Positions 8,625-18,033 of a stretch of DNA of 50,891 bases are shown piece after piece. A model generated the notes under the pieces. That model had not been told where the DNA came from and searched no databases. It saw only the letters and a program-made list of their open reading frames with translations. Position 1 is the first letter of the stretch. Every line of letters starts with the position of its first letter. Position numbers and translations under genes: made by a program. The DNA is from Bradyrhizobium uaiense (GTDB lineage Bacteria > Pseudomonadota > Alphaproteobacteria > Rhizobiales > Xanthobacteraceae). The stretch lies in the NCBI RefSeq assembly GCF_010811875.1, contig NZ_VKHP01000032.1, positions 1 through 50,891 on the forward strand, read 5' to 3'.

Positions 8625-9479
8625 TCAGAGCCGGTGATTCTGCAATTTTGGCCGGGCGTGTTCACACATTCTACAAAGCAGAAAGCCACTTGCCCCGTTC
8701 ATGCGATCGACGATCTGCCGAAAATCTTGCCCTTCGAAGAGGTCTTCGTAGTCATCGCGTAGAAGATTTCCCAGTACATGGCGCCGCTCAAAATCCATAC
8801 AGCAGAGCGTGATGTCGCCGTTTGGCAGAAGAACATTGCGATGCTGTCTGCCTTCGGCACATGTGACAACGCCGGCTATGGGCGCTCGTGGTCCAGCGAT
8901 CTTGGGATCGACGCTTCCGGCCCTGCTGATGAGCGATCTCCTGTGAACCAGCGCCTTGGCAGGGATTAGCTTGGCGAGATCTGGATGGACCTCGCCGAAG
9001 GCTAGGAATTGAATCGAGGGAATGTCTGCGTCCACCAGTTGGCGGAACAAATCGAGATAAGGTTGCCGGACAAAGCGGCTATTCATGTGTTCGCCGCTAT
9101 CAAATACGTGAACCACAAATGCTTTAAAGCGCAGCGCTTGTAGGCGTCGCAGATCACGCCCGTTCATTCCCACAAGCGTCGTGTAGATCCGGATGCCATG
9201 GCCACGCGCGTGAGCCTGCTCGACCATCTTGGTGCAATTCGGATTGAGCCACGGTTCGGAATAGCCAGAAAAATGTATGTCGACAGCTGTTGGTATGCGC
9301 GCCAGACATCGCGTGAACGCTTCAATTCCAAGATACCTCACGTGAGAGACCGTCCTTTGACGCTCTGCGAACTTGCGCTGCGGACAATACGAACATCCGA
9401 CAAGACAGCTTGTCGTGGTCGTTATTTCCAAGACCCTGCCGTCGGGAATGTGCGGGTCTTTCGAGGATGACCTATCCAT
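8625..9479 (-). CDS. Radical SAM protein with SPASM-like C-terminus
   Basis: 284 aa from the ATG at 9479, chosen because a purine-rich AGAGAAAGAAG precedes it; the upstream ATG at 9569 has no ribosome site. The radical SAM cluster motif CLVGCSYC (CxxxCxxC) follows the first strand, so a 4Fe-4S cluster should bind SAM and generate the 5'-deoxyadenosyl radical. FSGYSEPWLNP is the glycine-rich SAM-contact strand. The C-terminus has VTCAEG, ITLCCMDF and LLCRMCEHA, a Cys pattern of the SPASM/twitch auxiliary-cluster type. Such enzymes modify peptides, sugars or small molecules. No precursor peptide gene is evident next to it; the methyltransferase at 5724 is the nearest possible partner. Confidence 0.75.
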   Translation of the reverse strand: MDRSSSKDPHIPDGRVLEITTTTSCLVGCSYCPQRKFAERQRTVSHVRYLGIEAFTRCLARIPTAVDIHFSGYSEPWLNPNCTKMVEQAHARGHGIRIYTTLVGMNGRDLRRLQALRFKAFVVHVFDSGEHMNSRFVRQPYLDLFRQLVDADIPSIQFLAFGEVHPDLAKLIPAKALVHRRSLISRAGSVDPKIAGPRAPIAGVVTCAEGRQHRNVLLPNGDITLCCMDFERRHVLGNLLRDDYEDLFEGQDFRQIVDRMNGASGFLLCRMCEHARPKLQNHRL

Positions 9480-9572
9480 TTTCTTCTTTCTCTGGGGCAG
9501 CGCCGCAATCTGAAGCTGGGGCACAAAGCGTGCTCCTGATCGAATCAAGTGCCGCTGGATACGAGGCATAAG

Positions 9573-9997
9573 GGTGCAGGATTTGGGCCACCGCGATTCG
9601 CTAAACTGGCGCGCGATTCAGGGGCGATGTTGGGTTCGCGACACATTGCGCTTTGGCGAAACCCACATACCGCGCGTCCTCATGGAAGCGCATGACGGGC
9701 TCTCGGCCCTTTCGCTGGGCGCGCAGGTTTCAAAGGTCTTTGGGCGTCGGGTCTGTCAATCGCCTGCTCTCTTGGCTACCGAGATGCCAACGAAGCGTCA
9801 TGGAGCCAGCTTGCCGACGCAGTCGAGCGAACTTCAACCCGATCGAGATGGCCTTCTCTAAATTGAAGGCTCTGTTGCGTGCCGCCGCGGCACGCACCAT
9901 GCCCGACCTCTGGCAAGCAATCGCCAGCGCTATCAAACGCTTCTCACCCGAGGAATGCCAAAATTATCTCGCCGCAGCTGGTTACGACGCAACGTGA
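9573..9997 (+). mobile_element. IS630-family transposase fragment
   Basis: The C-terminal end of an IS630 transposase is clear at about 9830-9997: NFNPIEMAFSKLKALLRAAA, then ALKRFSPEECQNYL-like sequence and AAGYDAT at the stop. The NPIE(M/L) Glu is the last acidic residue of the family's DDE triad. Upstream sequence to 9573 is open but degraded, and the first two catalytic Asp regions are missing. The fragment abuts the 5' end of the radical SAM gene. Confidence 0.65.
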
Positions 9998-10001
9998 TCG
10001 G

Positions 10002-10024
10002 AAAATGCTCTAGCGGAGCATTTT
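10002..10024. repeat. Perfect 9-bp hairpin after the IS630 fragment
   Basis: AAAATGCTC (10002-10010) and GAGCATTTT (10016-10024) form a perfect stem with a 5-nt loop, a few bases past the transposase stop. It may be part of the element's terminal repeat or a bidirectional terminator. Confidence 0.45.
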
Positions 10025-10539
10025 GGCCCAATTGCTCAGCATCGATGCGAATGCGACTTGGGCGACCCGAATCACCCTTTTGCCGAGAGCAACGGACCTT
10101 CGCTGCCCCCACCGCCGCACCTCATAGGTACATAGGTACATAACCCCCGCAATCCACGCTTGCAGATGCGGCGACGCCGGCGCCCCAGCCCTAAGTGCAA
10201 TAACCCCGGTGACGACGTGCCGCGGCTCCCGCGCGGGTTTCGGGACATGTTTGATAAGGGCGACCGCTGACAGCGAGCTGACAGGCCGCATCTCGGCGTC
10301 ACACATGCAGCCGCCTGGGTCACTGTACCTTGAGAAATGCGGAAGGACTTTCCACGTCATCGAACCACTGCGGACGCTCCCTCGCCATTTCCGGCCCCCC
10401 CAGGGGGTTAACCCTGACTTTGGCAGCGCGGCCTCTATCCGGTCCCCGGTCGACACAGAGAATATCGATTTGTCGAGCATCCGCTGGCGACAGGACTTCC
10501 GTTGAACTGGTAAGTAATCCGCGACGTCCGTCCGGCCGA
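10025..10539. other. No gene recognised
   Basis: About 500 nt. The minus strand is open through most of it, but the translation shows no family features. A short direct repeat of AGGTACAT occurs near 10126-10141. It is probably decayed sequence between the IS630 fragment and the macro-domain remnant. Confidence 0.35.
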
Positions 10540-10832
10540 GGACGTCCTGAAAACCATAACCGAGGAACTGCGTGAAGGTCCGCGAATGCTGCTTGGTCGG
10601 GAAATTGATGATCCACTTAGGCCCGCCAACTAGATCCACCGCTCAGTCGCAAATATGTGACCCACCTTGACTTCTTGCTTCTTGCAGGCGGCTGCGTAGG
10701 CGCGAAAATTCTCAGGAACGCTTCCTTGAACATCTAGGCGTTCCCCTTTCCCATCACACCAACTGTATTGACCGTGTTGACCAAGGCTTCGGTGTCGGCC
10801 TTGAGCAGGTTCCCCTCTTCGAAGGCGATCAT
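10540..10832 (-). pseudogene. Macro-domain (ADP-ribose-binding) protein, frameshifted remnant
   Basis: From the ATG at 10832 the minus strand reads [20 protein letters not shown] then [10 protein letters not shown], the opening strand and the [10 protein letters not shown] phosphate loop of macro domains. A shifted frame gives VPENFRAYAAACKKQEVKVG, and another gives PKWIINFPTKQHSR, the next conserved core segment. At least two indels interrupt it, and the C-terminus is unrecognisable. Intact relatives bind or remove ADP-ribose; one branch (DarG) is the antitoxin to DarT DNA ADP-ribosyltransferases. No toxin gene is visible here. Confidence 0.6.
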
Positions 10833-10892
10833 TAGAAATACCATCCGCGTTTGGTGTGAACTTGAAGCTCAAGCTTTCGCTTCTTGATCAAG

Positions 10893-11567
10893 TCATTCGG
10901 CATATATGATGATCGTGATGAACTGGATGCGGTCGTCCAGCAGCTTTTCCGGACCATGAAGAACGCCGCCGGAGAACGTGAACGCATCACCCGGCTCAAT
11001 GAGAAACGTTTTGTCGCCAAAGCGATATTCCATGCGGCCGCTCAGCATGTAGATGAACTCAGTGCCGGGGTGTTGAAACCTCGGATAGCTCTCGCTCTCC
11101 TTGTCCATGTTGATGAGGAAAGGTTCGAAGAACTTTTGCGGGCCCTTGTGATATGAAAGCAAGCGATAGGTGTGCCCGTGCTTGGTCCCTGAGCGGACCA
11201 CCTCCATTTGGTCAGAGGCCTTGATCAGTTGAGCCTCGCCCCTTGCTTGCTCAACCTCGCTAAACAAGCTCGGAAGATCCGTCCCGAGAACCGCACAGAT
11301 GCGTTCAAGCAGCACGAGGCTCGCTGTCGACTGGCCATTTTCGAACCGGCTGAGCATCGGGACCGAAATGCTCGCCGCCGAAGCAACATCGCTGAGCGTA
11401 AGCCCTCGTTCGACCCTGGCCCGGCGAATGGCAGCGCCCGTTCTCTCGTCGATCGGCGGCTTGGCGACCGCTGTTTCGGCGGGGGCAGGCGCCTGCTCGG
11501 GAGCCCGCACTTTCTTTACATTGCCCCCGCGCTTGTGGTCGGCCCGCTTACCCTTGCTCAATTCCAC
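10893..11567 (-). CDS. XRE-cupin transcriptional regulator (copy 1)
   Basis: 224 aa; an AGGAG about 8 nt before the ATG supports the start. A Lys/Arg-rich leader is followed by an XRE helix-turn-helix at about residues 45-100 (RRARVERGLTLSDVASAASI, then SVPMLSRFENGQ). A small cupin barrel fills the C-terminus, with YPRFQHPGTEFIYMLSGRME then FLIEPGDAFTFSGGVLHGPE, the two cupin motifs. This class senses small ligands through the cupin and often controls amine or amino-acid catabolism (PuuR is a member). A close paralogue at 34148-34873 lies at the other end of the amide/amine island. The two are inferred to regulate that island, perhaps through the shared motif at 23494 and 31708. Confidence 0.85.
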   Translation of the reverse strand: MELSKGKRADHKRGGNVKKVRAPEQAPAPAETAVAKPPIDERTGAAIRRARVERGLTLSDVASAASISVPMLSRFENGQSTASLVLLERICAVLGTDLPSLFSEVEQARGEAQLIKASDQMEVVRSGTKHGHTYRLLSYHKGPQKFFEPFLINMDKESESYPRFQHPGTEFIYMLSGRMEYRFGDKTFLIEPGDAFTFSGGVLHGPEKLLDDRIQFITIIIYAE

Positions 11568-12159
11568 GTCTCCTGCACCAAATCACTGTGCAAGATATGC
11601 CGTCTTCAGCGTTTTTGCACGCATCGACCGCACGCTGGCGTCGCTTCGCCAATGCTATCCTCCGGATTCGCCCGCCCGGGGCGCGATTGGTTTGTCCGGA
11701 CGACCTCATTGCGGGTCTAGTCAGCTGTCGCGACCGTCGCCAGGTCCGAATCGGCCGGAGCTTTAGTCGTCTTTAAGAAATGCAATGACCGGCTCTAAGA
11801 GGCACCGCACCGGTTAGCCATTCGTCGGAATTCAAAGCGTTCCCGTTCGAATGCGAAGCGCCTGTACGTCATCGATGCATCAGTCGCAGCGGCCGCAGGG
11901 AAGGAATCGTAATCCTTTATCTCCTCGATAAGACCACTTCTCGCGCAGATCTGGCGTGTGCAGGGGCTGTCCACACGTCGGCTCAAGATCATCAGGATTT
12001 CAGCCCCTCCTTCGCGGCCGTTGCGAATGCGAGCACGACGGCTCAAGAAGCAGCAGCCGTACAATCTGGTCACGGCAAGGAGATGTCCCGCAGGTGCCCA
12101 CTATCGCAGCTGGGTCTACTGAACATTTCACCATGTCGTTCGGCGTACTGTCCGAGCTA
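11568..12159. other. No intact gene
   Basis: About 590 nt between the XRE-cupin and Lrp-type regulators. A minus frame at 11795-12073 ends with MTYRRFAFERERFEFRRMAN and may be the tail of a lost gene; I cannot assign it. No promoter motif, terminator or RNA gene is evident. Confidence 0.4.
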
Positions 12160-12636
12160 TTACCAGCATGCGATAGATGACATCGGCACAGTGAAGCCCG
12201 CTTTAAAGCGATCCAAAACGACCATCGTGTCAACGCGCTTGATATCCGGCGTGTCGTGCACGAGGCGCCGTGTAAATTCCTCGTAATCCTCCATGCTATG
12301 GGCGGTCACCAGCAGGACGAATTCGGCCTGACCGGCAACGTAAAATCCGCTCATCACCTCGCTCATCTTGCAAACTGCACGCTTGAAACGATCCAGGACG
12401 TCGGCCCGAGAGCGCTCAAAGGAGATCAGGACCAACATGGTCACGTTTCGTCCGATCGCTTTCGGAGAAACGATTGAAACGTCTGCTTCGATCACGCGTC
12501 TGGATCGCAGCCGCTTCAGCCGGCGCTGGACCCCGGATGCAGACAAGCCGACCTTTTCACCGAGCGCTTCGCTGCTCAGCCGATTGTTGCGTTGCACGAG
12601 ATCAAGAAGACGAGCATCGAGAAGGTCGAGTTCCAT
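12160..12636 (-). CDS. Lrp/AsnC-family transcriptional regulator
   Basis: 158 aa from the ATG at 12636, which begins MELDLLDARLLDLVQRNNRL, the standard Lrp/AsnC N-terminus; the open frame extends upstream but is not family-like. A winged helix-turn-helix (about residues 5-60, with LSSEALGEKVGLSASGVQRR then LKRL) is followed by the RAM effector domain. That domain has FYVAGQAEFVLLVTAHSMED and a C-terminal VDTMVVLDRFK strand. Lrp proteins respond to amino acids and control nitrogen metabolism. It lies 207 nt downstream of the DMFase genes on the same strand. It may be the local regulator of amide use or the last gene of that transcript. Confidence 0.87.
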   Translation of the reverse strand: MELDLLDARLLDLVQRNNRLSSEALGEKVGLSASGVQRRLKRLRSRRVIEADVSIVSPKAIGRNVTMLVLISFERSRADVLDRFKRAVCKMSEVMSGFYVAGQAEFVLLVTAHSMEDYEEFTRRLVHDTPDIKRVDTMVVLDRFKAGFTVPMSSIACW

Positions 12637-12843
12637 GGCTACGCTGCCGTCAAAGGAGTGTGGTCGCTTCGTCCTGACGCACCGGGTCACTCTGGGAATC
12701 GTGCCCGTATCTTCTTCCAGCCTCTCTGCTAGATTGCGCAAATTACAGCTGCACGGTTGCGACTTCGCCCTTGCAAGCATTCGTTGCGGAATTCATTTCA
12801 GTGGCCGCCCAGGAGGAACGAGCCTTTGCTTGCTGAAATTGCT

Positions 12844-15165
12844 TTATCGCCATTGCTTCTCCTCGCTGATCCACCACGACCCGGGCAGTGCTCCCGGCCT
12901 CACGAATGCATCCACGACATTGGCGAGGAGCCGAGACACGTTGTTATCGAAATTGTTGACTGGCAATGCTTGTCCAAAGGCCACTGATCCGGCTGAAAAC
13001 ACCGCACCATGGTGCGGCGCCGTGAAATAGGCCATGTCGGCACGCACCCGATAATCGTACGATCCGGAGAGCCCCTCGAAGGCGTAGTGAATGACCTCAG
13101 GGTTCACCAGGTAGCTATCGGTGTGGCCGCCCGAAGAAGCGATCAGCTTTGTATGCGGCGGCGTTCCCAGCGCAGGATCACAGCGGTCGAGCCCAACGCC
13201 GGCGGCGCCGCCATAGGCCAGACCAAAATCTCCGATGATCTCGCCGTCGATCCCTTTGGTGAGCCAGGACACCGTGCGGTGGTAGCTATCCGGCATCCGG
13301 CGGTAAAACTGGCTCTTCCCATACCCTTCCGAGATAAAGCCGACGCCGACGACCTTTTGTGCCGGCCGCCCCTGTGCGCGCCAGGCACCTCCTTTTTGAC
13401 CGTTGGTGGCCATATAATATTCGCCTGGACGCGCATCCCAGGTTTTCCAGGCCGGCCCAAACTTGCGGCATTCCATTACCCATGGCTCATTGGTTCGGAA
13501 CGCGACGCTCCAATGAAAGCCATTGCCGCCGAGATAAATGTAGCGGCCGCCAGACGCGATGTAATCCTCGGTGGCATCCAACATGCGTTCGGAATAATAC
13601 TCCGGATGCGTGCCGCTGATGATGCAGGTATACGGCTCGAGCGCTGATACGCCTTCCCGTTCCAGGTCTTCGTCGGTCAGGATCTCGTATTCGTAGTTCT
13701 GGTGCTCGAGCCATGCGATTACCGATAGGTCCGCGGGAAATTGCCAGGCCAGATTTGCGCTGGATGAGCGGTATTTCGGCCGCAGATTAACGATCGGGCG
13801 ACGGTAGGAGCTGTAGCAAACCCCCTGCCCGTCGGCCCAGTGATCGCAGGCGGAAAGGCCGAGGTCGGAACGCCCCGCCAGTTCGATGTCGATCTCGGAC
13901 AATACGGCAGGCATGCCTGTGACGGGCTGGGTGACCGGCGCCTCGAAGCTCTGACGTTCATTGGCGTAGGCGATATAACTTGCGGTCGGAAACAGGAATG
14001 CGATCGCACTTTTCGGCGTCTTCGGACGCACGAAGAACGGGATGTACTCTTCGCCCAGGCCGGTCCCTTCTCCGGCCCGCAGGCGAAAAGCGTAAGCGCC
14101 GCTTCGCAGAGTCTCAGGCAGCTTGACCGCCTTGGTCACCTTCCAATTGCAGTCGGTCAGGGCGTCGGCGTGGAATTCGATACCGCCATACTCCTGCGGC
14201 GCCAGGCGGAAGCAATCATTGCGGCCGCTCCAATTCCAGCCGGTCTGCCCCCGCACCGGCCGATTGCGCCCCTCGGCGTGCAGCTGAAAGGGACCCGCGT
14301 CGGTGACGATGTCGCCGATACCGTTTTCGGTGTAGCCGGCAGCCGTATCCCAATAGGCGACCATGCCGTGCGAGGATAGCTTTTGGCCGGATCTGATCTG
14401 ATCCAATTCCTCACCTGAAAGGGCGCGATCGAATAGACCAGGTCGGTCGATCTTACCGCAATAGAGCTGCGATACGAACTGTCCGCGGTCATTCTGCCAA
14501 TCGCGGGCGCCGCCGATCAGAAACGGCGTGCCTGCCAGGTTCTTCTGCCGCGCCTGAAGGCGGCCAGCTGCACGAGCGTGGTGTTCGACAAGCGCCACTC
14601 GGCTGAGCAGACTATTGTAGCGATTGAGGACGCCCTCCTGGAACAGACTTGCCTGACCTGTTGATCCATCAAAGCTGGCTGCCACGAAATACCACGAGTT
14701 TGCCTGCAGAGGGACACCGGCTTCGAGCCGATCAATCTTTGCACCCTGTCCGACGGTGAACTCAAGACGACCGGCCTCGGAAATGCCGAGGAAAAATCCG
14801 CACCCCTCCTTGTTATCCCAGCGACTGATCAGGGACTGGCACCATCCCGCTTGCGGTCGCGTGGGGCAGATAAAGGCGAACACGGTCAGGCTTTTTTCCA
14901 AAGCCAAGTGGCGCGCGGGGTCGGCCACTTCCAGGAACGAACCCAGCTGCGTGACTTGTTTTTCAACGCGCCATGTGCCGTTTGCTTCACAGTCGATCTC
15001 CTCCTCCATGAACCCCGGTCCAGAAGGATGCTGATCGCCATGGATCAAACGCACCAACCGCGCTTCGACGCGATCGGCGCCTTCGGCATTCACGTAAAAC
15101 TGAAGGAGATCGCCCGGTTTGACGGAAAGCTTGTCCGAATAGCCGAAGAGCTTAGGTTTTGTCAT
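12844..15165 (-). CDS. dmfA2: N,N-dimethylformamidase-like large subunit, divergent copy
   Basis: 773-aa paralogue of the large (beta) subunit of N,N-dimethylformamidase, which hydrolyses DMF to dimethylamine and formate. The N-terminus has a beta domain, then a LamG/concanavalin-like region (about residues 95-255), then the catalytic C-domain (about 385-760). Conserved are Tyr400 (SYIAY), His520/Glu522 (GTHPEY) and Asn548. The characterised enzyme has a 2-Tyr-1-carboxylate iron site. The second Tyr, present as CYDSW in the neighbouring copy, is Cys440 here (ACDHW). A conserved Glu in AAGVELDR is Gly658. It may have another substrate, an altered metal site, or be a non-catalytic partner. It follows a free small-subunit gene by 100 nt. 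Confidence 0.85.
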   Translation of the reverse strand: MTKPKLFGYSDKLSVKPGDLLQFYVNAEGADRVEARLVRLIHGDQHPSGPGFMEEEIDCEANGTWRVEKQVTQLGSFLEVADPARHLALEKSLTVFAFICPTRPQAGWCQSLISRWDNKEGCGFFLGISEAGRLEFTVGQGAKIDRLEAGVPLQANSWYFVAASFDGSTGQASLFQEGVLNRYNSLLSRVALVEHHARAAGRLQARQKNLAGTPFLIGGARDWQNDRGQFVSQLYCGKIDRPGLFDRALSGEELDQIRSGQKLSSHGMVAYWDTAAGYTENGIGDIVTDAGPFQLHAEGRNRPVRGQTGWNWSGRNDCFRLAPQEYGGIEFHADALTDCNWKVTKAVKLPETLRSGAYAFRLRAGEGTGLGEEYIPFFVRPKTPKSAIAFLFPTASYIAYANERQSFEAPVTQPVTGMPAVLSEIDIELAGRSDLGLSACDHWADGQGVCYSSYRRPIVNLRPKYRSSSANLAWQFPADLSVIAWLEHQNYEYEILTDEDLEREGVSALEPYTCIISGTHPEYYSERMLDATEDYIASGGRYIYLGGNGFHWSVAFRTNEPWVMECRKFGPAWKTWDARPGEYYMATNGQKGGAWRAQGRPAQKVVGVGFISEGYGKSQFYRRMPDSYHRTVSWLTKGIDGEIIGDFGLAYGGAAGVGLDRCDPALGTPPHTKLIASSGGHTDSYLVNPEVIHYAFEGLSGSYDYRVRADMAYFTAPHHGAVFSAGSVAFGQALPVNNFDNNVSRLLANVVDAFVRPGALPGSWWISEEKQWR

Positions 15166-15265
15166 TTACAAACTCCAGATTTTTTTCGGCTTCAGTTCAG
15201 TGCAAGAGGATCGGCGACAGAAGTCCAATCGATGCAAGTCACGCAGGGTCTCAGCGACAGTGCGA

Positions 15266-15625
15266 TCAGGATTCGAGCAGCTCCTGGACGTTGCGCAGAA
15301 AGATGGCGTGCTGCGCCTCGATATGAGAGGGGTATATCTCGTTATCCACGTCCTTGGGGGGCACGCCGCGCTGTCCAGAAAGAGCCACCACCCGATAGGC
15401 CTTGAACGGCTCGATAGTCATGATGGCATACCTCTCAGAGAGGGGCCGGCGATTGAAGTAGAGGAGCAATCGATCAAGCGGTTCGCTGTGCTGGCCGCAA
15501 GGAGCGATCCGATGTTCCTCCGCCACCTCAGTCGTGACGAGGGTGCGCAGGAAGTCTCGCTGCTTTGCCTCGAACATCTGCTTGAAGAGTTCGTCTCTAT
15601 CCTGGATTTTCGTTGCGTTCGGCAC
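15266..15625 (-). CDS. dmfA1: N,N-dimethylformamidase-like small subunit
   Basis: 119 aa from a GTG at 15625 with AAGGG about 9 nt upstream. It is homologous along its whole length to the C-terminal domain of the LivM fusion at 18034-19689. Shared blocks include QHSEPLDRLLLYF, YRVVALSGQRGV and FLRNVQELLES. The characterised DMFase small (alpha) subunit is of similar size (about 130 aa) and helical, and it packs on the large subunit in an alpha2beta2 assembly; it does not carry the iron site. It lies 26 nt after one large-subunit gene and 100 nt before the other, so it could serve either. Confidence 0.82.
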   Translation of the reverse strand: MPNATKIQDRDELFKQMFEAKQRDFLRTLVTTEVAEEHRIAPCGQHSEPLDRLLLYFNRRPLSERYAIMTIEPFKAYRVVALSGQRGVPPKDVDNEIYPSHIEAQHAIFLRNVQELLES

Positions 15626-15651
15626 GTTCGTGAGCCCTTTTCGGATAAAAT

Positions 15652-17988
15652 CTAGGAAGCCGCAGGCGCCGTCTCCGGCGACGTTACCTCCGGACGCGCC
15701 GCATCCGGCAGCGGCCCCGGCTTGGCGAATGCGTTCACAACGTTTGCCAGCAATCGAGAGACGTTGTTTTCGAAACCATTAACGGGCAACGCCTGGCCAA
15801 AAGCGATCGAGCTGCAAGAGAACACGGCGCCATCGTTTGGCGCGGCGAAATAGGTCATATCCGCACGGACGCGGTAATCGTAGCTGCCGGTGATGCCTGG
15901 ATGCTGATGCAGTTGAACCTGCACATGCGTGATGTAGTTGTCGGTGTGACCGCCAGATGATGCAATTACCTTCGCATTCGGCGGCGTTCCGAGTGTCAGA
16001 TCGTAGCGGTCGAGCTCGACGCCGGCAGCCCCATCATAGGCGAGGCCAAAGTCACCGATGATTTCTCCCTCTATACCTTCCGTAATCCAGGAAAGCGACG
16101 AATCATAACTGTCCGGCATGCGGTAGAACGGCTCGCTCCTGCCAAACCCCTCGGAGACAAAGCCGACGCCCATGATCTTCTGGGGCGGCCTGCCCAGGCA
16201 TTTCCAGGGACCACCCTTTTGACCCGTCGTGGCCATGTAGTGTTCGCCAGGCCGTGCCTCCCACGCCTTCCACGTGTCGCCGAATTTGCGGCATTCAAGC
16301 ACCCAAGGCTCTTCCCTTCGGATGGCCACGTTGCAATAGTATCCGTTGGCCCCGAGATAGATGTAGCGACCGCCGCCCTCGATGTAATCCTCCGTCGCAT
16401 CCATCATCCGTTCGGAATAGTACTCCGGATGAGTACCGCTGATCACGCAGCGGTATGGCTCGAGCGCAGCAACGCCCTCGAGATCGAGATCTTCATCGGT
16501 CAAGACGTCGTAGTCGTAGTTGTGGTGTTCGAGCCAAGCGATCACCGAGAGATCGGCAGGATATTGCCAGGTGATATCCATGCTCGAGATGCGGTATTTC
16601 GGCCGCATGTTGATCACCGGCCGGCGATAGGAGCTGTAACAAACCCCCTGACCGTCAGCCCAGGAATCGTAACAGCCGTGCCCAAACTCGGGATTTTTGT
16701 ACATCTCGACGTCGATGTCTGTCAGAATGGGCGTCATGCCCGTCATGCCCTGAACGATGGGAGCATCGAAACTGAGATGTTCGTTGGCGTAGGCCAGGTA
16801 ACTTGCCGTCGGCACCAGGAAGGCGATGCGGCCGGTCGGCACCTTCGGACGAACGAAGAATGGAATATACTCTTCACCGAGGCCCGTGCCCGGTCCGGCG
16901 CGCAAGCGCATGGCGTAGGCACCGCTGCGCAGATTATCAGGAAGCTTCAGAGCTTTCGTCTGCTTCCAATTGCAGTCGATCAGTGCATCGGAGTGGAATT
17001 CGACCCCTCCGTATTCATCTGGCGCTAGGCGGAAGCAATCATTGCGTCCGCTCCAATTCCACCCTGTCTGCGCACGAACAGGTCGATTGTAGCCTTTTGC
17101 ATGCAGATTGAACGGGCCGACATCCGTCACCGTATCGCCGATTCCCTGATCGGTATATCCATGGGTTGTGTCCCAGTACGCTAGCATGCCTTTGGCTGGC
17201 GGCCTGTGTCCGCTCCTGATCAGGTCGAGCTCATCGCGCCCCAGCACGCGATCGAACAATCCGGGCCGATCGATCTTGCCGCAATAAAGTTGCGAGACGA
17301 AGTGCCCGCGCTTTTCGTGCCAGTCTCGCGAGCCCGCCATCAAAAAGGGCGTGTCGGCCAAATGCTTCGGGCGAAAACGAAAGACCTCGGAGACATGCGA
17401 GCTGAGGTCCAGCGGAGCGACCTTGCCGAGCACGCTATTATACCGGTTGACGACACCTTCCTGGTACAGTGTCGCGCGACCTGTTTTCGCATCCAGGCTC
17501 GCGGCCACGAAGTACCACATGTTGGCCTTAAGCGGCACTTCGGCTTCCAGGTAATCGACCTCGTCGCCTCGCCCGACCCAGAATTCCAAGAGCCCATTTT
17601 GCTTGATGCCAAGGCCAAAGCCGCAGTTCTTGTCGTTATCCCAGCGCCCCAGCAGGCACTGCCGCATGCCGACTTGCGGCCACAATGGATGGACGAATGC
17701 AAACAGGGTGAAGCTGCCCTCAAGCGCAAGCCGGCGCTCGGTGTCCGCAGCCTCAAGAAAGGAGCCCACCTGCGTGTATTGCTTCTCCACGCGCCAACGA
17801 CCATTCACCGGACATTCGATCTCCTGTTCGACGTGTCCGGGCCCAGCCGGATGCTGGTCTCCATGGATCAGGCGCACCAATTGTGCCTCGGCAGTCTCTG
17901 TGCCATCGGCATTAACATAGAACTGGATGACCTCTCCCGGCTTGACCGAAATCCTATCCGAATAGCCAAAGAGCTTAACTTGCGCCAT
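15652..17988 (-). CDS. dmfA2: N,N-dimethylformamidase-like large subunit, canonical copy
   Basis: 778 aa from the ATG at 17988, set by AGGAG 7 nt upstream; an in-frame ATG at 18003 overlaps that site. Layout as in the neighbouring copy: N-terminal beta region, LamG-like domain (about 95-255), catalytic C-domain. Tyr400 (SYLAYA), Tyr440 (GCYDSW) and Glu522 in GTHPEY fit the 2-Tyr-1-carboxylate mononuclear iron centre reported for Paracoccus DMFase. His520 and Glu658 (GVELDR) match other active-site positions as I recall them. The enzyme should cleave a formamide-type C-N bond in the cytoplasm to give formate and an amine. It is 45 nt downstream of the permease-small-subunit fusion, which suggests that fusion is its partner. 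Confidence 0.88.
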   Translation of the reverse strand: MAQVKLFGYSDRISVKPGEVIQFYVNADGTETAEAQLVRLIHGDQHPAGPGHVEQEIECPVNGRWRVEKQYTQVGSFLEAADTERRLALEGSFTLFAFVHPLWPQVGMRQCLLGRWDNDKNCGFGLGIKQNGLLEFWVGRGDEVDYLEAEVPLKANMWYFVAASLDAKTGRATLYQEGVVNRYNSVLGKVAPLDLSSHVSEVFRFRPKHLADTPFLMAGSRDWHEKRGHFVSQLYCGKIDRPGLFDRVLGRDELDLIRSGHRPPAKGMLAYWDTTHGYTDQGIGDTVTDVGPFNLHAKGYNRPVRAQTGWNWSGRNDCFRLAPDEYGGVEFHSDALIDCNWKQTKALKLPDNLRSGAYAMRLRAGPGTGLGEEYIPFFVRPKVPTGRIAFLVPTASYLAYANEHLSFDAPIVQGMTGMTPILTDIDVEMYKNPEFGHGCYDSWADGQGVCYSSYRRPVINMRPKYRISSMDITWQYPADLSVIAWLEHHNYDYDVLTDEDLDLEGVAALEPYRCVISGTHPEYYSERMMDATEDYIEGGGRYIYLGANGYYCNVAIRREEPWVLECRKFGDTWKAWEARPGEHYMATTGQKGGPWKCLGRPPQKIMGVGFVSEGFGRSEPFYRMPDSYDSSLSWITEGIEGEIIGDFGLAYDGAAGVELDRYDLTLGTPPNAKVIASSGGHTDNYITHVQVQLHQHPGITGSYDYRVRADMTYFAAPNDGAVFSCSSIAFGQALPVNGFENNVSRLLANVVNAFAKPGPLPDAARPEVTSPETAPAAS

Positions 17989-18033
17989 CTCGTGACTCCT
18001 CACTTTCAGCAGTGCCGCGTCTCATTTGCGGCT

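Noticed and set aside
10126..10141. AGGTACAT direct repeat as a CRISPR or iteron hint
   Set aside because: Only two short adjacent copies without spacers; no array and no replication gene nearby.
10010..10639. 209-codon minus-strand open frame as a gene
   Set aside because: Only PKWIINFPTK is meaningful and belongs to the frameshifted macro-domain remnant; the rest has no recognisable features.
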